Shown: positions 32,871-41,621 of the stretch, one piece after another
Layout: each line of letters begins with the position of its first letter
Position numbering within the stretch: position 1 is the stretch's first letter
Origin: Lachnospiraceae bacterium
GTDB taxonomy: Bacteria > Bacillota > Clostridia > Lachnospirales > Lachnospiraceae
NCBI GenBank assembly: GCA_017938285.1
Contig: JAGBBW010000102.1
Span: 1 to 56,817 of the forward strand
Direction of reading: 5' to 3'
Length of the DNA: 56,817 nt
Notes under the pieces: model-generated
Told to the model about the DNA's origin: nothing
The model's database searches: none
Seen by the model: only the letters and a program-made list of their open reading frames with translations
Program-made: the position numbers and the translations under genes

Positions 32871-34047
32871 ACTTAATTTTTTTCATCTTTTTTAATTTTC
32901 TGACCGCAAACACCGTTCCCACTGCCATAACCACAAACATCACAACCAGATAAAACGGATACAGACCAAGTCCAAACCGCTGTGCCAGCCAGCCAAACAA
33001 AATCGGTGCCAGCATAACTCCAAGGGTGGAGGCCGCCATATTGGTTCCCATAATAGACTGGGATACATCCCTGCCAAATACCAGTGGCGTAATGTGCATC
33101 AGATTCGGATAGATGGTACTGTTTCCAAGACCGACCAGAAACAGACCTACTCCAGCCATCATCGGAGACACGGAAGCAATCAGCACTACCAGGGCTGCTG
33201 CTGTAATTCCCTGACCAAGAATAATCAACTGCCAGCTGGATAGTTTCACAGAGAGCAGCCCGGACACAAATCGTCCTACCGCAATGCCAAGATAATAAAA
33301 CATCACCGTTCCGGCTGCCAGTCCTACCTCCATTCCTTTGTATTCTACAAGAAAGGTACTGCCCCAGGCACCACAGGTTGTTTCCACGGCACAGCTTCCA
33401 AAAAACATCAGCCAGATAAATGGCAATACCGGAAGTTTTACTGTTTCCTTTAAAGGCAGTGTTTTTGGTTTTTCTTCATCCGGAATACTTTCCTCCGGAT
33501 GAACTTTTTTCCACATCGGAATGGAAAGGAATAAAACCAGGGCAATCCCGGCCTGCAGCCATGCAACAATATGATAACCGCCTCTCCACCCACTCTCGCC
33601 GTCAATCACCATGGACATCAGATAGGGGCTGATTGTCACTCCCACTCCATAAAAGCAATGAAGGAAATTCATATGGATTGCCTTGTAATGCACTGCCACA
33701 TAATTATTCAGTCCGGAATCAATGGCTCCGCCTCCCAGTCCCAGCGGTACTGCCAGAAGACAGATAAACCAGAATTCCTTCGTCCATGCATAACCAAGCA
33801 TACCAAAAGCCGTAAATAATGTGCTGACTGCCGCCACCAGCGGAGTCCCAAACTTATTTAACAGCCGTGGACTGACCAGACTGGAAACCAGTGTACCACA
33901 GGTAATCAGAAATGTCACATAATTTGCCCAGGAAAGCGGAATGTCAAATTCCCGGTAAATTGCCGGCCATGCCGTACCAAACAAAGAATCCGGAAGTCCC
34001 AGACCAATAAATGCAATATAAATAATCAGTAACAAAATTGTTGCCAT
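32869..34047 (-). CDS. Major facilitator superfamily transporter
   Basis: The 392-residue protein has 12 predicted helices, starting MATILLLIIYIAFIGLGLPDSLFGTAWPAIYREF, with an acidic/basic cytoplasmic loop after helix 6 (KKVHPEESIPDEEKPKTLPLKE). The pattern resembles the fucose/glucose permease-like (FucP/YfkF-type) MFS group in Firmicutes, but the substrate is unknown. The start at 34047 has GGGAGAG about 9 nt upstream. It is monocistronic, and its stop codon touches the terminator stem. Confidence 0.88.
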   Translation of the reverse strand: MATILLLIIYIAFIGLGLPDSLFGTAWPAIYREFDIPLSWANYVTFLITCGTLVSSLVSPRLLNKFGTPLVAAVSTLFTAFGMLGYAWTKEFWFICLLAVPLGLGGGAIDSGLNNYVAVHYKAIHMNFLHCFYGVGVTISPYLMSMVIDGESGWRGGYHIVAWLQAGIALVLFLSIPMWKKVHPEESIPDEEKPKTLPLKETVKLPVLPFIWLMFFGSCAVETTCGAWGSTFLVEYKGMEVGLAAGTVMFYYLGIAVGRFVSGLLSVKLSSWQLIILGQGITAAALVVLIASVSPMMAGVGLFLVGLGNSTIYPNLMHITPLVFGRDVSQSIMGTNMAASTLGVMLAPILFGWLAQRFGLGLYPFYLVVMFVVMAVGTVFAVRKLKKMKKIK

Positions 34048-34220
34048 GTTTACTTCTCTCCCTAAGTCCATTCTGCGTTCTCATGCAAATTTTCACTCAC
34101 TGAAACCACCTTATTATACCTCTTTTTTCTCAGAAATCAACTCTCCTTCTTGCTGTTTTATCCAGTCAAAAATACAATATAATACCATCGGGCTCTTTGC
34201 TCCGTTTTCCCATCCTGCAG

Positions 34221-34300
34221 GTATTTAGAAAAAATTCTAAATACCTCTTGACATTTTTCTTCAAAGGATATACTCTGTATTTAGATTTTTTTCTAAATAG
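34221..34300 (+). promoter_or_regulatory. SdpR-type promoter with two operators
   Basis: Two inverted repeats share the half-site GTATTTAGA: GTATTTAGAA-AAAA-TTCTAAATAC (34221-34244, perfect) and GTATTTAGA-N6-TCTAAATAG (34277-34300). Between them lie TTGACA (34248-34253) and TACTCT (34271-34276, 17-bp spacer). Repression by the ArsR-family product is likely. Confidence 0.85.
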
Positions 34301-34327
34301 TTTTTTATTTTTACGGAGGAGATTACC

Positions 34328-34606
34328 ATGGGCTTTGCAGAAACTTTCAAGGCACTATCTGACCCGGTCCGGCGGGATATTCTTGTCCTGCTGAAACAAG
34401 GTTCCCTGTCCGCTGGGGAAATCGGCAGTCATTTTGATATGACCGGTGCTACTATTTCCTATCACCTAAACATTTTGAAAAAAGCTGATTTAATTTTTGA
34501 AAACAGACAGAAAAACTTTATTTACTACGAACTGAACGTATCCGTGGTAGAAGAGGTCATGCTCTGGCTGGCAGAATTAAAAGGAGGAAACGAACATGAA
34601 GCATAA
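34328..34606 (+). CDS. sdpR: ArsR-family autorepressor, SdpR-like
   Basis: The 92-residue winged-helix protein (FAETFKALSDPVRRDILVLLKQGSLSAGEIGSHF...ATISYHLNILKKADLI) matches SdpR. It lacks the metal-binding CxC of ArsR/SmtB sensors. GGAGGA lies 8 nt before the ATG. It overlaps the sdpI-like gene by 11 nt. In Bacillus subtilis SdpR represses sdpRI until SdpI sequesters it at the membrane; here the two operators upstream fit that scheme. The sdpABC toxin genes are not in the window. Confidence 0.9.
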   Translation: MGFAETFKALSDPVRRDILVLLKQGSLSAGEIGSHFDMTGATISYHLNILKKADLIFENRQKNFIYYELNVSVVEEVMLWLAELKGGNEHEA

Positions 34607-35234
34607 ACATACGATACTGGTTACATCCTTCCTTGTATTAATACCAATATTAGCCGGCCTGCTCCTCTGGCAGAGACTGCCGGAAGAGCTGCCCATTCAT
34701 TTTAACGCAGAAGGAAATGCGGATAACTGGGGTTCCAAAACATTTGTTGTATTTGGAATGCCGCTGTTTCTGCTGGCCATGCACCTGCTCTGCACTTTTC
34801 TTACCCTGCATGACCCAAAGAAGCAGAATATCAGTGACAAAATGTTCTTTCTGACTGCGATGATTATTCCGGTTACATCCCTGATTGGTGCCGTACTCAC
34901 CTATTCCGGTGCTCTGGGACTGGACATTTCCGTCAACATGGTCATGCACCTGTTTCTTGGCCTGCTTTTTGTCATTATCGGTAACTATATGCCAAAAAGC
35001 CGCCAGAACTATACGATTGGTATCAAGCTGCCCTGGACCTTAAGTGACAGTCACAACTGGAACAGAACCCACCGTTTTGCCGGAATTCTCTGGGTATTCT
35101 GTGGACTGGTACTACTGATAAATGCCTTTAGTAATATTATTTTTTTACCGTTTATTGTTATTCTTCTGGCCGTAGTACTGCCTGTTCTGTATTCCTTTCT
35201 TCTTTACAGGAAGCAAAAAACGGAAGACAACTAG
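34596..35234 (+). CDS. sdpI: SdpI family immunity/signal-transduction membrane protein
   Basis: The 212-residue protein has the SdpI core: LPIHFNAEGNADNWGSK (DUF1648-type loop after TM1), LGLLFVIIGNYMPKSRQNYTIGIKLPWTLSDSHNWNRTHRFAG and a final pair of helices; six helices in all. SdpI proteins protect against the SDP peptide toxin and bind SdpR. Without a toxin gene nearby, this may be an orphan immunity or envelope-stress pair. The MITE begins 3 bp before its stop codon ends, at 35231. Confidence 0.9.
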   Translation: MKHKHTILVTSFLVLIPILAGLLLWQRLPEELPIHFNAEGNADNWGSKTFVVFGMPLFLLAMHLLCTFLTLHDPKKQNISDKMFFLTAMIIPVTSLIGAVLTYSGALGLDISVNMVMHLFLGLLFVIIGNYMPKSRQNYTIGIKLPWTLSDSHNWNRTHRFAGILWVFCGLVLLINAFSNIIFLPFIVILLAVVLPVLYSFLLYRKQKTEDN

Positions 35235-35396
35235 TACAGCGGTTTCTTAATAACTGGACTAAATACGCAGAATATTTCTTTCAGAGTTCAATTCAAAAAA
35301 CGTAGGCGTAGCGGGCTACGCTGAGGATTTTTGAATTTGTACTATGGAAGAAATAGGCAAGTATTTGGTCTAGTTAATTAAAAACCGATGTACTAG
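35231..35396. mobile_element. Palindromic MITE-like element, complete copy 2
   Basis: The 166-bp element begins CTAGTACAGCGGTTTCTTAA and ends with the inverted form (AAACCGATGTACTAG), giving imperfect terminal repeats of about 25 bp. Its centre (GTAGGCGTAGC-ggg-CTACGCTGAGG) extends the palindrome through nearly the whole length. It matches 1-141 in reverse orientation. No frame is coded. CTAG or TA at both ends may be target duplication. It separates sdpI from the ABC exporter genes. Confidence 0.85.
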
Positions 35397-35441
35397 TTAG
35401 AGCGTGTTTGAAAATTCAAATATTTCAGAATGGAGGACGTT

Positions 35442-36152
35442 ATGTTAGAAATCAAGAATTTAACCAAAACCTACAAAGGCGGCAAGGAAGCCGTCAGCAG
35501 CTTAACCCTTACTGTCAATGCCGGTGACATCTGTGCATTTATCGGACACAACGGTGCCGGAAAGACTTCCACCATCAAGTGCATCGTGGGCATTCACGAC
35601 TTTGACAAAGGAGAAATTCTGGTAAACGGTATGTCCGTTAAGGAAAAACCGTTGGAATGCAAACAGATTATGGCCTACATTCCGGATAACCCGGACTTAT
35701 ATGAATACCTGACTGGCATCCAGTACTTAAACTTTATTGCAGACATTTACGGTGTTTCTGCCGCAGACCGGGAACAGCGCATTAAGGAAGAAGCCACTGC
35801 TTTTGAAATCGAACACGCTCTGGGCGATCTGATTTCCTCCTACTCCCACGGCATGAAACAGAAACTTGCCATTATCAACGCCTTGATTCACAAGCCAAAA
35901 CTCCTGATTCTGGATGAGCCGTTTGTTGGTCTGGACCCGATAGCCACTCTGCATTTAAAGAACCGTATGCACTCCCTCTGCAAGGAAGGCACCGCCATCT
36001 TTTTCTCCACCCACGTTCTGGATGTAGCAGAAAAGCTCTGTAACAAGGTTGCCATAATCCGGGGAGGGAAACTGATGGCAGCCGGTGATACCAAAGACCT
36101 GACCAACGGTGACTCCTTAGAGTCCGTCTTCATGGAGGTGACAAAGGAATGA
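35442..36152 (+). CDS. ABC transporter ATPase (ABC-2 export type)
   Basis: The 236-residue ATPase has Walker A GHNGAGKTST, signature YSHGMKQKLAIINALI (with SHG in place of SGG), Walker B LLILDEPFVGLDP and the H-loop FFSTHVLD. The domain matches the drug/lantibiotic-exporter group. GGAGG lies 5 nt before ATG 35442. Its stop overlaps the permease start (ATGA). A TTTGAA-AA-TTCAAA palindrome at 35407-35420 lies between the MITE and the start and could be an operator. Confidence 0.92.
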   Translation: MLEIKNLTKTYKGGKEAVSSLTLTVNAGDICAFIGHNGAGKTSTIKCIVGIHDFDKGEILVNGMSVKEKPLECKQIMAYIPDNPDLYEYLTGIQYLNFIADIYGVSAADREQRIKEEATAFEIEHALGDLISSYSHGMKQKLAIINALIHKPKLLILDEPFVGLDPIATLHLKNRMHSLCKEGTAIFFSTHVLDVAEKLCNKVAIIRGGKLMAAGDTKDLTNGDSLESVFMEVTKE

Positions 36153-37747
36153 TGAAACAAATCCTGACCCTCAGCCGGGTACAGTTAAAGAACCTGTTTG
36201 GTATCAATGAAATGCGCTATTCGAAGGATAAGAAAAAAAAGGCGGCCTTCGCCCTTCTTGCCGTGGCATACCTGCTGGTTTTTCTCATGGTTACTGCCTA
36301 TGTCAGTTCCATGTCCTATGCCTTTCATTTCATGGAACTGGGCGAAATTGTTCCGATGTATCTGTATACCATCATCAGCCTTGTTATGCTGGTACTGTCC
36401 TTTTTTAAAGCAGGAAGCGTCCTGTTTTCCATGAAATCCTACGATATCATGGTATCCCTGCCTGTAACAAAATCCGCTATTTTAATCAGCCGATTTGTCA
36501 CCATGTATGTAACAAACCTGCTGTTTTCTTCCATTGTTATGCTGCCGGGACTGGCGGTACACATTTACTTTGCAAAACCAGGATTGTCCTTTTATCTGAC
36601 CAGCATTCCGGTGATACTGCTTGCCCCACTGCTGCCTCTGACGATTTCCTCCATTCTCGGTGCGCTGATTAAAGGAATCAGCTCCCGCATGAAACACAAA
36701 TCCCTGGTGGAGGTTCTTCTTACCATGCTGCTTGTCGTTGCTGTCATGCTCGGCAGCGTTGGTATGGGCGAACAGGCAGAAACCATGGATTTAGAAGCAG
36801 TCAAAGAACTTCTCTCCATAGTAACCGTGGAACTTGGCGGCATTTTTCCTCCGGCTCTCTGGTATCATAACGCCCTGCAGGGAAATCTGGCACAGCTTCT
36901 TCTGCTGCTGGCTCTGCCGACCATCATTTTCCTGGTCTTTGTCTGGATACTGGCTAAGAACTTTCTGGAAATCTGTGCCGGCTTAAACGCCTCTTATGCC
37001 AAACAGAATTACAGACTGGAAACTTTGAAAGCAGAGCATACTCTGATTGCCCTATTAAAAAAAGAAGCCAAACTATACTTTTCTTCCAGCCTTTATGTCA
37101 CCAACACCATCATTGGCTATATTCTTGCCCTGCTTCTGGCAGGTGCCGTTGCCGTTATGGGTATCGAACCACTGGCAGAATATATGGGAGCCTCCGACTA
37201 TCTTCCGCTGGTAGTACAGCTGATGCCGTTTATTCTGTCCCTGCCGCTCTGCATGACCAGTACCACATCCTGCACCATTTCCATGGAAGGTAAAACTTTC
37301 TGGCAGCTGCAGGTACTTCCGATAAAAGCAGCTGACATTTATAAAGGAAAGCTCTTATGGAACCTGGTTCTGGCAGCCCCATTTTATATCCTCTGCGTTA
37401 GTTTACTGCTGATTGGTACAAAACCGGATATCATAACCGCCCTGCACTATATCCTGCTGCCGCTGGTCTTTCTTCTGTTTACGATTGTCCTTGGACTGGC
37501 AGTCAATCTGCTTTTTCCGGTTCTTAACTGGGATAATGAAGCAAGAGTGGTAAAACAGAGTGCCTCCACCTTTGTTTCCATGCTGGTGGGCATTGTTTCA
37601 ATTTTAGTTCCGGCAGGAACAGCCGTAGGACTTCAACTGGAAAGTTATTCCTTCTTCCATGCAGTGGTAGAACTTCTTTTCCTGGCTGTTACTGTAGTAT
37701 TGTATCTGCTGATTTTCAGGAAGGAACTGATTAGTATCATGAAATAA
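36149..37747 (+). CDS. ABC-2-like permease, 532 residues
   Basis: The large membrane protein has about 12 hydrophobic segments in two halves, each resembling an ABC-2 unit: a soluble N-terminus, FALLAVAYLLVFLMVTAYVSS, an SYDIMVSLPVTKSAILISRFV cytoplasmic loop typical of the family, and a second half with FWQLQVLPIKAADIYKGKLL. It is coupled to the ATPase gene through a 4-bp ATGA overlap. A possible role is export of peptides or antibiotics; the substrate is unknown. Confidence 0.88.
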   Translation: MMKQILTLSRVQLKNLFGINEMRYSKDKKKKAAFALLAVAYLLVFLMVTAYVSSMSYAFHFMELGEIVPMYLYTIISLVMLVLSFFKAGSVLFSMKSYDIMVSLPVTKSAILISRFVTMYVTNLLFSSIVMLPGLAVHIYFAKPGLSFYLTSIPVILLAPLLPLTISSILGALIKGISSRMKHKSLVEVLLTMLLVVAVMLGSVGMGEQAETMDLEAVKELLSIVTVELGGIFPPALWYHNALQGNLAQLLLLLALPTIIFLVFVWILAKNFLEICAGLNASYAKQNYRLETLKAEHTLIALLKKEAKLYFSSSLYVTNTIIGYILALLLAGAVAVMGIEPLAEYMGASDYLPLVVQLMPFILSLPLCMTSTTSCTISMEGKTFWQLQVLPIKAADIYKGKLLWNLVLAAPFYILCVSLLLIGTKPDIITALHYILLPLVFLLFTIVLGLAVNLLFPVLNWDNEARVVKQSASTFVSMLVGIVSILVPAGTAVGLQLESYSFFHAVVELLFLAVTVVLYLLIFRKELISIMK

Positions 37748-37763
37748 TGGATTTTTCAGCAGA

Positions 37764-37812
37764 AATCCGGCAGACTGGTTTTTTAGTAAGCAACTCATCA
37801 GCCTGCCGGATT
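37764..37812 (+). terminator. Hairpin after the ABC permease gene
   Basis: AATCCGGCAG-a-CTG pairs with CAG-c-CTGCCGGATT across a loop of about 21 nt. The T-run after it is weak, so termination strength is uncertain. Confidence 0.55.
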
Positions 37813-37874
37813 CTGGTAGTTTTCATCATAATTCCATCTTTTACAGATAATTTCAGAACAGTATTATACGTTTT

Positions 37875-38306
37875 TTACATTTCATTTTCATATTTCATCC
37901 GGTAGTAAAGCCCATAACCCAATACAAAAAGCTGGGCACAAACCAACATAACCACCGGTACAATACCTGTTTCCATCAAAACAAAGGAAATAATCAGTGC
38001 ACCAAACACAAACACCATCATATCATATGCCTTTGCCTTCGCCCGGTAACCAATGACCAGATTTCGTTCATCTTTTTCTGCAATCTCCTTCTGTTTCTTT
38101 GCTTCCGGATTGTTTTCCAGAATCCTTCTGCCGCTTAAGCTTCCCATGCCTCCACCAAAAATACCACAGCCATAACCAATACAGAGAAACGGCAGATACC
38201 GCATAATGCCCTCCGGCTCCTTTATGGTGACTGCCAGCACCACACCAGCCACTAAAAGCACCAGCCCTGTCACCACCATTACTACATCTTTTCTCTTCCC
38301 AGCCAT
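37875..38306 (-). CDS. Membrane protein paired with XRE regulator
   Basis: The 143-residue protein has four predicted helices in two pairs (VVMVVTGLVLLVAGVVLAV; LPFLCIGYGCGIFGGGMGSL; MMVFVFGALIISFVLM; VPVVMLVCAQLFVLGYGLYY) with a charged middle loop. GGAGG is 9 nt before ATG 38306. It lies 1 bp after the XRE gene, an arrangement common in Firmicutes in which a small regulator controls a DUF6442/DUF2178-like membrane protein. The function is unknown. Confidence 0.75.
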   Translation of the reverse strand: MAGKRKDVVMVVTGLVLLVAGVVLAVTIKEPEGIMRYLPFLCIGYGCGIFGGGMGSLSGRRILENNPEAKKQKEIAEKDERNLVIGYRAKAKAYDMMVFVFGALIISFVLMETGIVPVVMLVCAQLFVLGYGLYYRMKYENEM

Positions 38307-38307
38307 A

Positions 38308-38508
38308 TTATTCTTCCTCCTCATAAATGAAAATGTCCTCAATACTCATGTCAAAATACTTTGCAATCTTAAACGCCAGTAAAATCGAAGGATTATACCG
38401 GCCATTTTCCAGTGACCCGATGGTCTGCCTGGATACTTCCAATGCTTCTGCCAGTTCCTCCTGCCGGATTCCACGGCTCTTTCGTAATTCTTCTAAACGG
38501 TTTTTCAA
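38308..38508 (-). CDS. Small XRE-family regulator (YozG-like)
   Basis: The 66-residue protein is a single helix-turn-helix (LEELRKSRGIRQEELAEALEVSRQTIGSLENGRYNPS) with a short acidic tail (SIEDIFIYEEEE), typical of YozG/YgzD-type regulators. The promoter carries matching inverted repeats, so it probably represses itself and the downstream membrane-protein gene. Confidence 0.93.
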   Translation of the reverse strand: MKNRLEELRKSRGIRQEELAEALEVSRQTIGSLENGRYNPSILLAFKIAKYFDMSIEDIFIYEEEE

Positions 38509-38523
38509 GATAGGCCTCCTTTC

Positions 38524-38589
38524 ATGGAAAGTTCACTTTCCATCCATAGTATATGCGATAATCCCAGAAATGTCAAGTTTACTTTCCAT
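38524..38589 (-). promoter_or_regulatory. XRE promoter with operators
   Basis: On the minus strand TTGACA (38571-38576) and TATACT (38548-38553) have a 17-bp spacer. Downstream of the -10 is a perfect inverted repeat, ATGGAAAGT-TC-ACTTTCCAT (38524-38543). A second ATGGAAAGT half-site abuts the -35 (38581-38589). Confidence 0.85.
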
Positions 38590-38640
38590 ATTTTTTATTT
38601 TACTTTTCTTTCCATTTCTACATATTTTTCTATAAAGCAA

Positions 38641-38684
38641 AAAAAGCCTGGAATATATGTTTTTACATACATCCCAGGCTTTTC
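38641..38684. terminator. Terminator before the XRE promoter
   Basis: AAAAGCCTGG / CCAGGCTTTT with partial inner pairing (ATATATG/CATACAT). It ends leftward transcription of the ferritin-like gene. Confidence 0.8.
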
Positions 38685-38732
38685 CCATCTCATTTTATAA
38701 CTCTTTCCTGCTTCTACAGCTACTGTTTCTCT

Positions 38733-39167
38733 TTACAAATACTTTCTCAAATCCTTTTCCAGACGTTCCTCAATTGCAATCAGACGTTCACAGATTCCTT
38801 TGGATTCCTGGTCTGCCGCCTGATACTGGTTCATATATCGGTACAATGATTTAATACCCATGTCACAGCCGTCCGTCAAAAGGTCCGCCACAGTGGCATC
38901 ACTTTCATCCATCGTCATTTTCATGTTGGTCTTCATCCAGGACATTCCCTTTGCCATCATATTTGGTTCTTTATCCTCTGCACCATGCTGGCTTAACAAA
39001 CGACTGGTATCTTCCTCCAGCTTTTCATGGTGTGCCTTGCTCTCTTCCAACAGCTTCTTTAATTTTTCGTCCTGTACCTTATCCAGAATTTCATCAATGG
39101 AGCTGATTCCCATTTTTGTTCCGGCATCACATTCCTGTAAGAGCTTAATTGTATCTGCATTTTCCAT
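38733..39167 (-). CDS. Four-helix, DUF2383-like protein
   Basis: The 144-residue, methionine-rich, all-helical protein begins MENADTIKLLQECDAGTKMGISSIDEILDKV and continues with ...DEKLKKLLEESKAHHEKLEE and DGCDMGIKSLYRYMNQY. The pattern of four long helices with E-x-x-H-like spacing suggests a ferritin-like or DUF2383 bundle, but a full set of metal ligands is not evident. The start at 39167 has only a weak ribosome-binding site (AAGCGAG). The gene is monocistronic. Confidence 0.75.
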   Translation of the reverse strand: MENADTIKLLQECDAGTKMGISSIDEILDKVQDEKLKKLLEESKAHHEKLEEDTSRLLSQHGAEDKEPNMMAKGMSWMKTNMKMTMDESDATVADLLTDGCDMGIKSLYRYMNQYQAADQESKGICERLIAIEERLEKDLRKYL

Positions 39168-39370
39168 GGCTGTTCTCGCTTTCTTTTTTATTACGATTCT
39201 GTACAGAATCATTACTTTGATAGTATTGCAGAACAGTAGAAAACTTATGCAAATCGTACTTTACCAGCTTTATTTCCCCAGCTATAATAAAATTTTCAAA
39301 ATTTTTACTGTTTTCATCACTCGAAGAAAGTTCCTCTTTTCCTTATCAATCTATGGTTTCTTGTATACTA

Positions 39371-40726
39371 CTATCCATTTACAGCAGTCACCCGCTTCTC
39401 CGCATCTTTCTTCAAATACGGACTCCGCAAAATCTGGAAAATCAGCGGAATCACCATCAGTATCCACACCACCGGTTCTGCCAGTATGACGCCCCAGTAT
39501 CCCAGCTGCGGTACCATCACTCTGGCAAATACCACCTTGCCTGCCAGTTCCACAAAACTGGATACAATTGGTGTAATGTGGTTTCCAAGCCCCTGCAACA
39601 CATTTCGCAGCAGCGTAATCAGAGCCGCCACCATATAAAATATCGTATCAAATTTTAAATACCTTGCCCCGGTTTCCAGCACTTCTTTTGTATCACTTCC
39701 GGTAATCATACGGATCAAATCCTCCGCCACCGTATTGGCAAGCACAATCACCAGCAGCACCCAGCAGGCTAAAAATCCGATGGCGCCAAACACACCTTTC
39801 CTGATTCTGTCATACTTTCCGGCACCCAGATTCTGCCCCGTGAACGTACACATGGCAGAGCCGGTAATACTGAACGCCATCATAAAGATTTCCGTCACCT
39901 TTCTGGCGGCCGTATGGGCAACAATAATATTCTGGCCAAGACCATTAATCGCTGTCTGGAGCATTAACGTTCCAAACTGTACCAGAGAACTCATAAACGC
40001 CATGGAGCAGCCTGCTGCCAGCAGTTCTCTCAGAATCGAAAATTCCGGCTTCAGGTCCTGTTTTGTAAAATGAAGCACCGGGTACTTCCGGGCTAAATAA
40101 ATAATACACAGAACAGCGGAAACACCCTGGGCAATAACGGTTGCCAGACCTGCTCCAAATACACCCAGATGCAGTCCGTTAATAAAGTAAATATCCAGAC
40201 CTACATTTAAAAAGCTGGAACAAATTAACAAAACAAGTGGTGTCACCGAATTGCCAAGTGCACGAAGGGTTGATGCGCCGAGATTGTACGCAAAGGTAAA
40301 AAACAGACCACAAATCAGTACTGTGCAGTAACTTCTGGCGTCTTCCAGCAAATGGGCTTCGATTTCCATAAATCTCATCAGTGGTTCCATGAAAAGCAGA
40401 CACGCCGTTACCAGAACGACACATAGTATCAGTCCCACACTGACCGCAGAAGCAAACGCCTTCTTAAGCCGGTCATACTTTTTACCTCCATAAAAACGTG
40501 CCATAGGCACTGCAAATCCCAATGTCATGCCGTTCATAAAACCAATCAGCAAATTGCTTAACACGCTGGTGCCACCTACTGCCGCCAGTGCCTGCTCGCC
40601 AAGATAGCTCCCTACAATCCGGGTATCTGCCAGCGAATAAAACAGCTGGAACAGGTTTCCGAAAAATATCGGTATGGCAAAGAAAAGTAATGTTTTAAAT
40701 AATGGTCCTTTCGTTAAATCCTTCAT
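39371..40726 (-). CDS. MATE family efflux transporter
   Basis: The 451-residue protein has 12 helices with the duplicated MATE pattern: KTLLFFAIPIFFGNLFQLFYSLADTRIVGSYLGEQALAAVGG in the first half and NIIVAHTAARKVTEIFMMAFSITGSAMCTFTGQNLGAGKYDR in the second. It exports drugs or metabolites with Na+ or H+. The ATG at 40726 (AAGGA 9 nt upstream) lies inside the end of tcdA, giving a 32-bp overlap and probable translational coupling. Confidence 0.95.
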   Translation of the reverse strand: MKDLTKGPLFKTLLFFAIPIFFGNLFQLFYSLADTRIVGSYLGEQALAAVGGTSVLSNLLIGFMNGMTLGFAVPMARFYGGKKYDRLKKAFASAVSVGLILCVVLVTACLLFMEPLMRFMEIEAHLLEDARSYCTVLICGLFFTFAYNLGASTLRALGNSVTPLVLLICSSFLNVGLDIYFINGLHLGVFGAGLATVIAQGVSAVLCIIYLARKYPVLHFTKQDLKPEFSILRELLAAGCSMAFMSSLVQFGTLMLQTAINGLGQNIIVAHTAARKVTEIFMMAFSITGSAMCTFTGQNLGAGKYDRIRKGVFGAIGFLACWVLLVIVLANTVAEDLIRMITGSDTKEVLETGARYLKFDTIFYMVAALITLLRNVLQGLGNHITPIVSSFVELAGKVVFARVMVPQLGYWGVILAEPVVWILMVIPLIFQILRSPYLKKDAEKRVTAVNG

Positions 40727-41465
40727 CGTTTTGTCCTTTCTCCCGCACATCCTTTGTCAGATCCTTAATGACTTCTGATGCAATAATCAATCCTGCTACT
40801 GACGGTACAAATGCCGTACTTGCCGGAGTTCCCCTCCTCTTTGCCACCGGGTCAACTCCTTCCAGTGCAAACTTGGGCACTACCGGCTGTTCTTTGGAAT
40901 ACACGACCTTTACCCCTTTGATTCCCCGGTCTTTTAATTCCTTGCGCATAACTTTTGCCAGCGGACAAACGGAGGTTTTGGAAATATCCGTCACTTCCAG
41001 CTCCATCGGATTTAACTTATTTCCGGTACCCATGCTGCTGATAACCGGTACTCCTGCTTCCTTGGACAACTGGATTATCGCAATTTTTGCCGTTACCGTA
41101 TCTACTGCATCCACCACATAGGAATACTCTTTAAAATCATACTGATCCTTGTTCTCCGGCAGAAAAAAACTTTGCCGTACCGTTATCTCAGCCTCTGGAT
41201 TAATGGAAAGAATTCTCTCCTTCATGACTTCTACCTTAGGTTTGCCAATTGTATCTATAGTTGCGATAATCTGACGGTTTAAATTAGACACCGACACCGT
41301 ATCATTGTCAATCAGATCAAAGGCACCTATGCCACTTCTTGCCAGTGCTTCCACGGCATAGCCGCCCACACCACCAATTCCAAAGACTGCCACCCTGGCA
41401 TTCTGTAATACTTCCATGGCGTCACCGCCAAGTAAGGCTTCTATTCTTGAAAATTGCTCTTTCAT
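40695..41465 (-). CDS. tcdA: tRNA threonylcarbamoyladenosine dehydratase (TcdA/CsdL)
   Basis: The 256-residue E1-like enzyme has the adenylation P-loop GIGGVGGYAVEALARSGIG, the D-x-D-x-V-x-x-x-N-x-N-R-Q motif (DNDTVSVSNLNRQ), and the VDAVDTVTAKIAII segment. TcdA uses ATP to cyclise t6A37 to ct6A in tRNAs. It lies between aspS2 and the MATE gene; its last 32 bp overlap the MATE start. Confidence 0.95.
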   Translation of the reverse strand: MKEQFSRIEALLGGDAMEVLQNARVAVFGIGGVGGYAVEALARSGIGAFDLIDNDTVSVSNLNRQIIATIDTIGKPKVEVMKERILSINPEAEITVRQSFFLPENKDQYDFKEYSYVVDAVDTVTAKIAIIQLSKEAGVPVISSMGTGNKLNPMELEVTDISKTSVCPLAKVMRKELKDRGIKGVKVVYSKEQPVVPKFALEGVDPVAKRRGTPASTAFVPSVAGLIIASEVIKDLTKDVREKGQNDEGFNERTII

Positions 41466-41538
41466 TACTGCTCCATTTCCGGAATCCCGGATTCTTCTTC
41501 CGGGATTCCTTTCCGATTATGATTAATTCCTTGTCTTC

Positions 41539-41563
41539 TTAAGGAAACGCTGATTAAAGTGTT
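41539..41563. repeat. AAACGCT hairpin repeat, copy E
   Basis: TAAGGAAACGCTGATTAAAG followed by TGTTT in the aspS2-tcdA spacer is the core of the hairpin family, partly degraded. Confidence 0.6.
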
Positions 41564-41621
41564 TGACCATAATACGTCTTTATTATGCAACAGGAAACAC
41601 AGATTTTCAAGTGAAATCTGT

